Positions 16,232 to 25,321 of a stretch of DNA of 64,000 nucleotides are shown here, piece after piece. The DNA lies in the NCBI GenBank assembly GCA_031551135.1, contig JAVBOA010000022.1:95393-159392 (forward strand), given 5' to 3'. This DNA is from JAITVM01 sp031551135. GTDB taxonomy: Bacteria; Bacillota; Clostridia; Lachnospirales; JAITVM01. The notes under the pieces were generated by a model. It was not told the DNA's origin, ran no database searches, and worked only from the letters and a program-made list of their open reading frames with translations. How positions within the stretch are numbered: position 1 is the stretch's first letter; the number at the start of each line of letters is the position of its first letter. Both the position numbers and the translations under genes were made by a program.

Positions 16232-19200
16232 ATGGGAGAATTAATGAGAGGCATTTCCTTTGAAAGCTTGGTTAATTGGATAAAATCCGAATATAACGAC
16301 AGAGGTTCTGTTTTCGGTGTCAGAAAAGAAAAGTTTTATAAAAATGAATCAAATACATTTATTGAAATTTTTGGAGAAAAAATATCGTCTCCTGTAGGTC
16401 CGGCCGCCGGTCCGAATTCACAATTAGCACAAAATATCGTAGCTGCATATTTGGCAGGCTCTAGATTTTTTGAAGTAAAAACCGTTCAGGAAATGGATGG
16501 CGAAGCACTCAGAAAATGCGTTCCGCGCCCTTGTATAAATGCTGAGGACGAAGGATATAACGTAGAATGGTCAACAGAACTTTATGTAAACGAAGCATTT
16601 GACGAATATGTTAAAGCTTGGTTTTTGATTCATGTTTTCGCAAAAGAATTTAATTTGGCTAGCGAGCGTGATTTCGCGTTTAATATGAGCGTTGGCTATA
16701 ACCTCGACGGAATCAAATCAGAAAAAATTAATACTTATATAGATGGAATGATTGATGCTTCAAATACTGAAGTATTTAAAAATTGTAAAGCATATTTGCT
16801 CGAGAATCTTGATTTATTCGAAAATGTAACTAAAGAAGATATCGAAAAAATCAGCCCGGCGATTGCACCATCGATAACTTTATCAACTTTGCACGGTTGT
16901 CCGCCGGACGAAATCGAAAGAATAGCCGCTTATTTATTGACAGAAAAACATATTCATACTTTTATAAAATGCAATCCTACGCTTTTGGGATATGAATTTG
17001 CAAGAAATACAATGGACGAAATGGGTTATGGATATTTGACTTTCGATGACCATCATTTCAAAAATGACATGCAATTTTCAGACGCAATCCAAATGCTGAA
17101 GCGCTTGTTAGAACTTTCACAATCTTTGAATCTGGAATTCGGCGTAAAAATCACAAATACTTTCCCTGTTAAAATCAAACGCAACGAATTGCCGGGCGAA
17201 GAAATGTATATGTCAGGGCGTTCACTTTTCCCATTATCGATTAATGTTGCAAATAAACTCACAAAAGAATTTGACGGAAAATTGCAAATCTCGTATTCGG
17301 GCGGAGCTGACTTTTTTAATATTGATGATATTTTTGAAGCCGGTATTCAGCCAATAACCGTTGCTACAACAATCTTGAAGCCGGGCGGATATGAAAGACT
17401 GCAACAATTGGCAAAAAAAGTTGAGCCAAAATTAAACGGAAAATTCAAATCCGTTAATGTAGAAAAATTAGATAAACTTGCCGTGGATTCGCTGAAAAAT
17501 AAATATCATCTGAAAAAATTCAGAGAAACAAAAAATATGAAATCCGACGCAAAACTTGGCTTGTTCGATTGCTTTATGGCTCCTTGTAAAGATGCAGGCT
17601 GTCCTATCAATCAGCAAATTCCTGAATATATGTCTCTTGTGGCCGCCGGAAAATTTGCGGAAGCTTTCGAAATAATTAATATTGATAATGCTTTGCCTGC
17701 TGTTACTGGCACAATCTGCGACCACCAATGCCAAAATAAATGTACACGTATCGATTACGACGGCCCTGTAACAATCAGAAAAGGCAAGAGCATGGCAGTT
17801 GAAAACGCTCAAGCAGAATTTATTAAAAATATGAAAGCAAAAGAAATTTTATCGGATAAAAAGATTTGCGTAATCGGTGCAGGCCCTGCCGGAATCGCAG
17901 TTTCTTATTTCCTCAGAAGAAACGGAATGAATGTTACGGTATTGGAAAAAGAAGACAAGCCGTACGGTGTTGTACAATATGTAATTCCTAGCTTTAGAAT
18001 TTCTGAAGATATGCTCAAAAAAGATTATGAAATGGCTGTAAAATCCGGTGTTGAATTTAAATTTAATGTAGAAGCGAATTATAATCTTGACAAACTGAAA
18101 GAATTGTACGATTATGTGATTATCGCAACGGGCGCTTGGAAAGAAGGCATTAGTCCCGTTAAAGAAGGAAGCGATAAAGTTCGAGACGCATTGGAATTCT
18201 TGAGAGAATCTAAAGCGAATAACTGCAAAGTTAATTTGGGCAAAAAAGTTGCGGTTGTCGGTGCGGGCGACGTTGCTATGGACTGCGCGAGAGCAGCTAA
18301 AAGAGCTGATGGTGTTTCGGAAGTAACAATCGTTTATAGAAGAACAAGAGAATTTATGCCGGCACAACATGAAGAAATAGAACTTGCGCTTGAAGACGGC
18401 GTTGAAATAAAAGAATTGCTTGCCCCTGTTTCATTTGACGGAAAAACATTAGTATGCGAAGTTCAGGAAATGATTGAAGAACGTGACGCAAGCGGACGTA
18501 AAATGATGAAAGGTACAGGCAAAAATATCGAGTTGGAATTTGATGCGGTAATCGGCGCGGTTGGCGCAAGAGTTGATTCCACATTGTTCAAGCAAAATAA
18601 TATTTCTCTTGATAAATACGATTCTCCGAATTTAACAAACGGTCTTGAAACGAATGTTAAAAATGTTTATGTAATCGGTGACTGTAAAAAAGGCGCTGCT
18701 ACGATTGTTAAAGCTATCGCAGACGCTAAAGTTGTTGCCAGAGAGATTTTGGCAAAAGAAGGACTTGCAAACGATTTTATCAGAAAAGATTTAAAACAGC
18801 CGATTAAAGAACTTTATAACAGAAAAGGAATTCTGAAAGAGGTTGGAGAGAAAAACAGATGTTTAGTTTGCGACCAGCTTTGCGAGATTTGCAATGATGT
18901 ATGTCCTAACCGTGCAAACACAAATATTGTAGTTTATTCTCCACTTTTCAAAAATCCGCATCAAATTGTACATATCGACGGAATGTGCAACGAATGTGGA
19001 AACTGCGGAATTTTCTGTCCGCATTCCGGAAATCCGTATAAAGATAAAGTTACGCTTTTCTGGACAGAACATGATTTTGAAGACAGCAAAAACAAAGGCT
19101 TTTTGAAAACAGGCGAAAATACATTCAAAGTTCGTACTGAGGATGGAGAAATAGTTGAACATAAATTGGGCGAAAACAATATTTCGCATGAGCTTCAGCT

Positions 19201-19258
19201 TTTCTTGAATACTTTGGTTAAAGACCACGGATATTTGTTTGTAAAATGCGATTTCTGA
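16232..19258 (+). CDS. ygfK: YgfK-type iron-sulfur flavoprotein oxidoreductase
   Basis: 1008-residue protein of the family annotated as putative selenate reductase subunit YgfK. Residues 1 to about 430 are dihydroorotate dehydrogenase-like. Then comes a glutamate-synthase-small-subunit-like part with N-terminal Fe-S cysteines (APCKDAGCPINQQIP, CDHQCQNKC), an FAD loop GAGPAGIAVSYFLRR and an NAD(P) loop GAGDVAMDCARAAK. A C-terminal ferredoxin region carries CLVCDQLCEICNDVCP and CNECGNCGIFCP. ATG at 16232 follows AGGAGG; an in-frame extension to 16079 would translate through the terminator hairpin and is rejected. It probably passes electrons in purine oxidation or reduction. Confidence 0.9.
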   Translation: MGELMRGISFESLVNWIKSEYNDRGSVFGVRKEKFYKNESNTFIEIFGEKISSPVGPAAGPNSQLAQNIVAAYLAGSRFFEVKTVQEMDGEALRKCVPRPCINAEDEGYNVEWSTELYVNEAFDEYVKAWFLIHVFAKEFNLASERDFAFNMSVGYNLDGIKSEKINTYIDGMIDASNTEVFKNCKAYLLENLDLFENVTKEDIEKISPAIAPSITLSTLHGCPPDEIERIAAYLLTEKHIHTFIKCNPTLLGYEFARNTMDEMGYGYLTFDDHHFKNDMQFSDAIQMLKRLLELSQSLNLEFGVKITNTFPVKIKRNELPGEEMYMSGRSLFPLSINVANKLTKEFDGKLQISYSGGADFFNIDDIFEAGIQPITVATTILKPGGYERLQQLAKKVEPKLNGKFKSVNVEKLDKLAVDSLKNKYHLKKFRETKNMKSDAKLGLFDCFMAPCKDAGCPINQQIPEYMSLVAAGKFAEAFEIINIDNALPAVTGTICDHQCQNKCTRIDYDGPVTIRKGKSMAVENAQAEFIKNMKAKEILSDKKICVIGAGPAGIAVSYFLRRNGMNVTVLEKEDKPYGVVQYVIPSFRISEDMLKKDYEMAVKSGVEFKFNVEANYNLDKLKELYDYVIIATGAWKEGISPVKEGSDKVRDALEFLRESKANNCKVNLGKKVAVVGAGDVAMDCARAAKRADGVSEVTIVYRRTREFMPAQHEEIELALEDGVEIKELLAPVSFDGKTLVCEVQEMIEERDASGRKMMKGTGKNIELEFDAVIGAVGARVDSTLFKQNNISLDKYDSPNLTNGLETNVKNVYVIGDCKKGAATIVKAIADAKVVAREILAKEGLANDFIRKDLKQPIKELYNRKGILKEVGEKNRCLVCDQLCEICNDVCPNRANTNIVVYSPLFKNPHQIVHIDGMCNECGNCGIFCPHSGNPYKDKVTLFWTEHDFEDSKNKGFLKTGENTFKVRTEDGEIVEHKLGENNISHELQLFLNTLVKDHGYLFVKCDF

Positions 19259-19275
19259 AATAAATAAATTCAGTG

Positions 19276-19331
19276 CGTAGGGGCGGCATTCACCGGTTTT
19301 CCAAAAAAATAAATACAATTACGCCCCTACG
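19276..19331. repeat. Inverted-repeat hairpin, CGTAGGGGCG type
   Basis: A perfect 10-bp inverted repeat, CGTAGGGGCG (19276-19285)/CGCCCCTACG (19322-19331), has no T-run. GTAGGGGCG repeats of this kind are frequent between genes in clostridial genomes, so this is probably a dispersed repeat. Confidence 0.6.
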
Positions 19332-19380
19332 ATACAATCAAATATAGTAATACTATAGGCCGTAACTCATAAATCTTTTT

Positions 19381-19462
19381 CAAACCGCTATGGCGGTTTG
19401 CTTGAAGTTCTTTTGCTTCTTTTCTTTCAAGAAAAGAAGGCGGGTTTGGGCTGCAAGCCCAA
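19381..19462. repeat. Cluster of three adjacent hairpins before the NfnAB-like gene
   Basis: CAAACCGC/GCGGTTTG (19381-19400), CTTCTTTTCTT/AAGAAAAGAAG (19416-19439) and TTGGGCT/AGCCCAA (19446-19462) follow each other closely. All three are perfect stems. They are probably a mobile or dispersed intergenic repeat unit, though a role in mRNA processing between ygfK and the next gene is possible. Confidence 0.6.
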
Positions 19463-19508
19463 GGCTTTTCAAGTATAGCTATATTCAAAAAAATCAGGGG
19501 TGAATATT

Positions 19509-21794
19509 TTGTATAGAATTGAAAAAAAAGTACAGCTTACAAGTGATATATTTTGGATGGACGTTTTAGCGCCAAGAGTGGCAAAAGCCGCTTTGCCGGG
19601 GCAGTTTATTATAGTAAAGGGCGATACAAAAGGTGAGCGTATTCCGCTTACAATCTGTGATTATGATGCTGAAAAAGGCACGGTTTCTATAGTAATTCAA
19701 GTTATTGGCGAATCTACGAAAAAATTAGTGGAATTCAACGAGGGCGAATATTTTTCTGATTTCGTGGGACCTTTGGGAAGACCTTCGGAATTTGTAGATC
19801 AAGATATTGATTATTTGAAAAATAAAAAAATCCTCTTTATCGCAGGCGGACTCGGTGCCGCTCCGGTTTATCCTCAAGTAAAATATTTATTTAACAAAGG
19901 CATAAAAACTGATGTTATTATGGGTTTCCGAAATAAAGATTTAGTTATTATGGAAAACGAAATGAAAGCCGTTGCGGAAAATGTTTATATTTGTACAGAC
20001 GACGGAAGTTACGAGTTTAACGGAAATGTTACTGTTTTATTGAAGGACTTGGTTTTAAACAGGGGCAAAAAATATGATGAAGTCATAGCTATCGGCCCGA
20101 TGATAATGATGAAATTCGCTTGTTTGGCCACGAAAGAGCTGAATATTCCGACGATCGTTTCAATGAATCCGATTATGGTTGACGGTACGGGAATGTGCGG
20201 CGCGTGCAGAATAACTGTCGGCGATAAAGTGAAATTCGCATGTGTTGACGGACCGGAATTTGATGGACATTTGATAAATTTTGATGAGGCAATGCGCCGC
20301 CAGACTCTTTATAAAACTCAAGAGGGCAGAGCTTTGCTGGAAAAAGAAACTCCAGAGCCGAAACACGCAGAAAATTGCGCTTGTCCGCATGAAGAACAAG
20401 CGGAAAAAATCGTTGTTGATAAGAAAAAGCGTGTTCCGATGCGTGAGCAAGACCCGAAAGAAAGAGCGAAAAATTTCGGCGAAGTTAATTTCGGTTATTC
20501 GTTTGAAGAAATGCAGGCGGAAGCAAACAGATGTTTGAATTGTAAAAATCCGAAATGCGTGGGACAATGTCCGGTTTCTATAAATATTCCGGCATTTATT
20601 CAGGAATTGAAAAACGGCGAAATGGACAAAGCTCTTCATATTGTATCCGAAGCAACTACGCTTCCGGCGATTTGTGGAAGGGTTTGCCCGCAAGAAAGCC
20701 AATGTGAAGGCGCATGTATTGTCGGTATAAAAAACGAGCCTGTTGCTATCGGAAGGCTTGAACGTTATTTGGGCGATTACGCAATCAAAAACGAAATTTC
20801 CCCGAAAAACACTTCCAAATCAAACGGCAAAAAAGTTGCGATAATCGGCTCCGGTCCGGCTGGGCTTGCTTGCGCCGGCGACTTAGCAAAAATGGGCTAT
20901 GATGTTACGATTTTTGAAGCTTTGCATGAGCCGGGCGGCGTTTTGACTTATGGTATTCCTGAATTTCGTCTGCCGAAAATCGATGTTGTGGCGAAAGAAA
21001 TCGAGAATGTAAAGAAACTCGGCGTTAAAATAGAGACAAATGTAATAATCGGAAGAACGGTAACGATTGATGATTTGATGAATAAAGAAAATTTTGAAGC
21101 GATTTTTATTTCCTCGGGTGCAGGACTTCCAAAATTCATGGGAATTCCGGGCGAAAATGCGAACGGTGTTTTTTCGGCTAACGAATATTTGACACGTTCG
21201 AATTTGATGAAAGCCTTTAGAGAAGATTACGATACTCCGATTGCAATCGGCAAAAAAGTTGCTGTAGTCGGCGGCGGTAATGTTGCTATGGATGCGGCGC
21301 GTACAGCACTGAGACTTGGCTCGGAAGTGCATATTGTATACCGCCGAAGCGAGGAAGAACTTCCGGCAAGATTGGAAGAAGTACATCACGCAAAAGAAGA
21401 GGGAATTATTTTCAATCTTCTTACAAATCCAACAGAGATTCTGACTGATGAAAAAGGCTGGGTTAAAGGAATGACCTGTGTTGAAATGGAATTGGGCGAG
21501 CCGGATGCATCGGGCAGACGCAGACCTGTTGTAAAAAAAGGCAGTGAATTTTTTATGGATGTCGATACAGTGCTGATGTCTTTGGGAACTTCTCCGAATC
21601 CGCTGATCGCTTCGACAACCGAAGGATTGGAAGTAAATAAATACGGCTGTATTGTTATAGATGATAATTGCATGACCTCGAAACCGGGTGTTTTTGCGGG
21701 CGGAGACGCTGTAACAGGCGCGGCTACCGTTATTTTGGCTATGGGCGCAGGACGCGACGCGGCAAAAGGAATAGATAATTATCTCAACAAATAA
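19509..21794 (+). CDS. Fused NfnA-NfnB-like NADPH:ferredoxin oxidoreductase / GltD-type flavoprotein
   Basis: 761 residues joining two modules. Residues 1 to about 280 resemble the NfnA/PyrK-type FAD-NAD reductase, with GGLGAAPVYPQ and a [2Fe-2S] site in MCGACRITVGDKVKFACVDG. The rest resembles NfnB/GltD, with Fe-S cysteines in CLNCKNPKCVGQCPVSI and CGRVCPQESQCEGAC, FAD loop GSGPAGLACAGDLA and NADPH loop GGGNVAMDAARTA. In Nfn the two parts are separate subunits of an electron-bifurcating enzyme. I chose TTG at 19509 (MYRIEKK, family-like start) with AGGGGTG 7-8 nt upstream. Neighbours suggest electron exchange with YgfK or the Mo enzyme. Confidence 0.85.
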   Translation: MYRIEKKVQLTSDIFWMDVLAPRVAKAALPGQFIIVKGDTKGERIPLTICDYDAEKGTVSIVIQVIGESTKKLVEFNEGEYFSDFVGPLGRPSEFVDQDIDYLKNKKILFIAGGLGAAPVYPQVKYLFNKGIKTDVIMGFRNKDLVIMENEMKAVAENVYICTDDGSYEFNGNVTVLLKDLVLNRGKKYDEVIAIGPMIMMKFACLATKELNIPTIVSMNPIMVDGTGMCGACRITVGDKVKFACVDGPEFDGHLINFDEAMRRQTLYKTQEGRALLEKETPEPKHAENCACPHEEQAEKIVVDKKKRVPMREQDPKERAKNFGEVNFGYSFEEMQAEANRCLNCKNPKCVGQCPVSINIPAFIQELKNGEMDKALHIVSEATTLPAICGRVCPQESQCEGACIVGIKNEPVAIGRLERYLGDYAIKNEISPKNTSKSNGKKVAIIGSGPAGLACAGDLAKMGYDVTIFEALHEPGGVLTYGIPEFRLPKIDVVAKEIENVKKLGVKIETNVIIGRTVTIDDLMNKENFEAIFISSGAGLPKFMGIPGENANGVFSANEYLTRSNLMKAFREDYDTPIAIGKKVAVVGGGNVAMDAARTALRLGSEVHIVYRRSEEELPARLEEVHHAKEEGIIFNLLTNPTEILTDEKGWVKGMTCVEMELGEPDASGRRRPVVKKGSEFFMDVDTVLMSLGTSPNPLIASTTEGLEVNKYGCIVIDDNCMTSKPGVFAGGDAVTGAATVILAMGAGRDAAKGIDNYLNK

Positions 21795-21819
21795 AATTTT
21801 ATTCGTGTGGGGTGAAAAT

Positions 21820-24375
21820 ATGTATAATTTTATATTAAACGGCAAGCAGGTTTCTGCTGATGAAGATATATCTTTATTGGAATTTTTAAGAGAGCGACAG
21901 GAAATTGTATCATTGAAAAACGGCTGCGCCGAAGGTGTTTGCGGTGCGTGTATGGTTCTTGTTGATAATAAAGCAGCTCGTGCATGTATTTTAAAAACTT
22001 CAAAACTTGAGGGCAAGAATATTGTTTCTATAGAAGGACTTTCGGACAGGGATAAAGATGTATTTGCGTATGCTTTTGGCTCGGTCGGCGCAGTACAATG
22101 CGGTTTTTGTATTCCGGGAATGGTTGTATCGGCAAAAGGACTTTTTATAAATAATCTGAATCCAACGCTTGCGGAAGTAAAAGAAGCTCTTAAATTCAAT
22201 GTTTGCAGATGTACAGGCTACAAAAAAATCGAAGAAGCGATTTTGCTGGCGGCTAGAATTTTCAGAGAGAATTTAGATATTCCGGATACGAAATTTACAG
22301 GCGCTGTCGGAGAAAATATTATACGGCTTGACTCAAGGGAAAAAACTTTAGGTGAAGCAAAATATGTGGATGATTTAAGATTTCCGGATATGGTTTTCGG
22401 CTCGGCACTTCGTACAAAATATCCGCGTGCAAAAGTTCTTTCTATTAATACAGAAAAAGCTAAAGCGCATCCGGATTGTATCGGAGTATTCACTGCCGAA
22501 GATGTTCCCGGTCAAAGAAATATCGGGCATTTGGCTAAAGATTGGGACGCTATGATTGCGGTCGGCGAAATAACAAGATACGTTGGCGACAGCGTGGCTT
22601 TGGTTGTTTCCAAAACAAAAAAATCTCTATCTGAGATTTTATCTTTAATCGAGGTTGAATACGAAGAGCTGACACCTTTAACAAATCCGCAAGACGCTTT
22701 GAAAGAGGACGCTCCTAAAATTCATGAATCTGGAAATATGCTTAAAAAAGAGATTTTGAAACGCGGCGATTCCGAAACGGCTATCAAAAATTCGAAATTC
22801 TCGGTTACTTATAAATATTCAACTCCATTTACGGAGCATGCATTTTTAGAGCCGGAATGTGCAATAGGGATGCCGGATGCTGACGGAGTTTTGATTTATA
22901 CGGGCGGTCAGTCTGTTTATGATGAAAAACGTGAATGTGCAATGCTTCTTGGCTTGCCTTTAGAAAAAGTCAGAGTTATTTCGGCTTTTGTAGGCGGCGG
23001 CTTCGGCGGAAAAGAAGACATGAGCGTACAGCATCACGCGGCGCTTTTGGCGTATTTAACTAAAAAAACCGTGAAAGTTCTTTTATCTCGTAAAGAATCG
23101 ATTATGATTCATCCAAAACGCCACGCTATGGAAATGGAGTTTACCACAGCTTGCGACGAAAACGGAATCCTGACGGGAATGAAAGCTCTGATTATCTCTG
23201 ATACAGGCGCATATGCTTCGCTCGGAGGGCCGGTTTTACAGCGTGCTTGTACGCATGCGGCAGGACCGTATAATTATCAAAATATTGACATTACGGGAAT
23301 CGCGGTTTATACTAATAATCCACCGGCAGGCGCGTTCAGAGGCTTCGGCGTAACTCAATCGTGTTTTGCAACCGAAGCGAATTTAAATAAATTGGCCGAA
23401 TTGGTTGGAATTTCGCCGTGGGAAATCAGATACCGCAATGCTATCCGTCCGGGACAGATTTTGCCGAACGGACAGTTTGCTGACGAAGGTACGGCTCTTG
23501 TCGAGACCTTGGAAGCAGTAAAAGATGTTTATGAAAATAATAAATATGTGGGAATCGCCTGCGCATTGAAAAATGCCGGACTCGGCGTTGGTGTGCCGGA
23601 TACGGGCAGAACAACAATCAGCATAGAAGACGGCAAAGCGCATATCAGATGCTCGGCCGCTTGTATCGGTCAGGGAATGGCGACTATTTTATTGCAGATG
23701 TTCTGCGAAACCACAAAAATCGATCCTTCGTTGGTTGTTATCGAAAATCCTGACACAAGCCGTATGCTTGATTCGGGAACGACAACCGCCTCCAGACAGA
23801 CAGTTTTCAGCGGTCAATCTTGTGTTTTAGCCGCACGAAAATTAAAAGAAGATTTGGAAGGCAAAGAGCTTTCTGAACTTAACGGAAAAGAATATTACGG
23901 AGAGTTTAAACCGTTCACAGATCCAATGGGTTCCGACAAGCCTAATCCTATCAGCCACGTTGCTTATGGTTATGCAACTCAAGTTGTTGTTTTGAACGAA
24001 GAAGGAAAAGTTGTAAAAGTTGTTGCCGCGCATGATATCGGAAAAGCGATTAACCCGAATGCCGCAGAAGGTCAAGTAGAAGGCGGCGTTGTTATGGGGC
24101 TTGGATATGCCTTGACAGAAGATTATCCGCTTGTAAATTCCGTTCCGCAAGCCAGATTCGGAACATTGGGACTTTTTAAAGCTCCTGCTGTGCCTGAAAT
24201 CGAAACTATTTTAGTTGAAAAAAATAAAGAAGATTTGGCTTACGGCGCAAAAGGTATTGGCGAAATAACTACGATTCCGACTGCTCCTGCGGTACAAAAC
24301 GCTTATTATGTTTTGGACGGCGAGTTCAGAACAAAACTTCCGTTGGAAAACACTTATTATAAAAAGAAGAAGTAA
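21820..24375 (+). CDS. xdhD: Selenium-linked xanthine dehydrogenase-type molybdoenzyme
   Basis: 851-residue fusion of a [2Fe-2S] domain and a molybdopterin domain. Cluster ligands are in CAEGVCGACMV, then CGFCIPGM and CRCTGYKKI. The Mo part follows with FVGGGFGGKEDMS, GAFRGFGVTQ and the catalytic glutamate region GAKGIGE. No FAD domain or adjacent FAD subunit gene is present, unlike classic XdhABC, so electrons probably leave through the neighbouring flavoproteins. ATG at 21820 follows GGGGTG; an in-frame GTG at 21805 is less likely. The selenium dependence is a family property, and no in-frame TGA is seen. Confidence 0.88.
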   Translation: MYNFILNGKQVSADEDISLLEFLRERQEIVSLKNGCAEGVCGACMVLVDNKAARACILKTSKLEGKNIVSIEGLSDRDKDVFAYAFGSVGAVQCGFCIPGMVVSAKGLFINNLNPTLAEVKEALKFNVCRCTGYKKIEEAILLAARIFRENLDIPDTKFTGAVGENIIRLDSREKTLGEAKYVDDLRFPDMVFGSALRTKYPRAKVLSINTEKAKAHPDCIGVFTAEDVPGQRNIGHLAKDWDAMIAVGEITRYVGDSVALVVSKTKKSLSEILSLIEVEYEELTPLTNPQDALKEDAPKIHESGNMLKKEILKRGDSETAIKNSKFSVTYKYSTPFTEHAFLEPECAIGMPDADGVLIYTGGQSVYDEKRECAMLLGLPLEKVRVISAFVGGGFGGKEDMSVQHHAALLAYLTKKTVKVLLSRKESIMIHPKRHAMEMEFTTACDENGILTGMKALIISDTGAYASLGGPVLQRACTHAAGPYNYQNIDITGIAVYTNNPPAGAFRGFGVTQSCFATEANLNKLAELVGISPWEIRYRNAIRPGQILPNGQFADEGTALVETLEAVKDVYENNKYVGIACALKNAGLGVGVPDTGRTTISIEDGKAHIRCSAACIGQGMATILLQMFCETTKIDPSLVVIENPDTSRMLDSGTTTASRQTVFSGQSCVLAARKLKEDLEGKELSELNGKEYYGEFKPFTDPMGSDKPNPISHVAYGYATQVVVLNEEGKVVKVVAAHDIGKAINPNAAEGQVEGGVVMGLGYALTEDYPLVNSVPQARFGTLGLFKAPAVPEIETILVEKNKEDLAYGAKGIGEITTIPTAPAVQNAYYVLDGEFRTKLPLENTYYKKKK

Positions 24376-24396
24376 AGATTTTGGAGGAGATTTAAT

Positions 24397-24777
24397 TTGG
24401 ATAAAAAAATTATAGCTACAGAAAAAGCACCCGGCGCAATCGGCCCTTATTCACAAGGAATCGATGCAGGCTCTTTGATATTTACATCCGGTCAATTGCC
24501 GATTAATCCCGAAGACAAAAAATTAATAACTGACGATATAAAAGCCGCAACTAAACAATCGCTTCTGAATGTTCAGGCGATTTTGGAAGCAGCAGGTTCT
24601 TCTTTGGATAAAGTTATTAAAACAACCGTATTTTTGAAAGATTTGAATGATTTCGCGGCTATGAATGAAGTTTATGCCGAATTTTTTAAAGGTGACTGCC
24701 CAGCGCGCTCTGCTGTACAGGTTGCAAAACTTCCTTTGGATGCTCCGATTGAAATCGAAGTTATTGCCGCAAAATAA
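24397..24777 (+). CDS. ridA: RidA-family enamine/imine deaminase
   Basis: 126-residue YjgF/YER057c/UK114 family protein that hydrolyses reactive 2-aminoacrylate to pyruvate and ammonia. It shows GAIGPYSQGI (residues about 11-20), TSGQLPI, and the active-site arginine in CPARSAVQVAKLP. The start is TTG with GGAGGAG upstream. It overlaps the next gene by one base (TAATG). In this cluster the aminoacrylate producer is YgeX, so the pairing makes biochemical sense. Confidence 0.93.
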   Translation: MDKKIIATEKAPGAIGPYSQGIDAGSLIFTSGQLPINPEDKKLITDDIKAATKQSLLNVQAILEAAGSSLDKVIKTTVFLKDLNDFAAMNEVYAEFFKGDCPARSAVQVAKLPLDAPIEIEVIAAK

Positions 24778-25016
24778 TGTATACTTATAAAACCAGCGGC
24801 GTTTGCTCACGCAGTATTTCTTTTGATGTTGTCGACGGATGTGTCAAAAATATTTCGTTCGCAAACGGCTGCGAAGGAAATTTAAAAGGTATTGCCACGC
24901 TTGCGGAAGGTATGAAAATTGAGGATGTTATCGGTAAATTAGAAAATATTACTTGCGAAAGTAAACCGACATCCTGTCCGGCTCAGTTGGCAGACGCTTT
25001 GAAGAAACATTTATAA
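24777..25016 (+). CDS. Small TSCPD-domain protein
   Basis: 79 residues with the TSCPD-type motif PTSCPAQLADAL near the C-terminus and cysteines in SGVCSRSIS, NGCEGN and ITCES. Small proteins like this (TIGR03905-like) have no known function; a metal or Fe-S site is possible from the cysteine pattern. It is translationally coupled to ridA by a TAATG overlap and ends the purine cluster before a terminator. Confidence 0.75.
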   Translation: MYTYKTSGVCSRSISFDVVDGCVKNISFANGCEGNLKGIATLAEGMKIEDVIGKLENITCESKPTSCPAQLADALKKHL

Positions 25017-25062
25017 TTATGCGGATATAAAGAGAGATTGAATTTGATATGAACAAAACTTA

Positions 25063-25090
25063 AGCGCGGCAAATGTCGTGCTTTTTTTTT
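25063..25090 (+). terminator. Terminator of the purine cluster
   Basis: An 8-bp stem AGCGCGGC/GTCGTGCT (two G-T pairs) with loop AAAT is followed by a run of nine T. Confidence 0.85.
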
Positions 25091-25158
25091 GCGTTTATTT
25101 CCATATTTCTTTATAAAAATCCTGATTATGTCGATATATTAAAAAAGATTTAAAGTTC

Positions 25159-25272
25159 ATACTATTTTCATTCTGATAAGTAGAAAAAAATTTTTCACAG
25201 CGGAGCGTTTCGCGCAAAGCTTCTGGCGCGAAATGAAATATTTTTTTCTATCCTTAATCTTGAAAATAGTAT
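25159..25272. repeat. Full-length (114 bp) ATACTATTTTC palindromic repeat
   Basis: Ends are ATACTATTTTCA and TGAAAATAGTAT. Each end is followed inward by a GATAAGTAGAAAAAAAT or GGATAGAAAAAAAT type sequence. The middle is a GC-rich palindrome with TTTCGCGC/GCGCGAAA. The same middle occurs in reverse at 63763-63872. No coding capacity, so it looks like a MITE-type element. Confidence 0.8.
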
Positions 25273-25321
25273 CAGTTTATTTTTGAGAAAAACAAATTCT
25301 AAAGAAAAAGGAAGTACAAAT

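Noticed and set aside
20883..22199. 438-codon open frame on the minus strand
   Set aside because: It lies antisense to the NfnAB-like and xdh genes, has no family motifs and spans two real genes; it reflects codon bias.
21820..24375. Selenocysteine codon in the xanthine dehydrogenase-type gene
   Set aside because: No in-frame TGA is present; selenium in this family is a labile cofactor, not selenocysteine.
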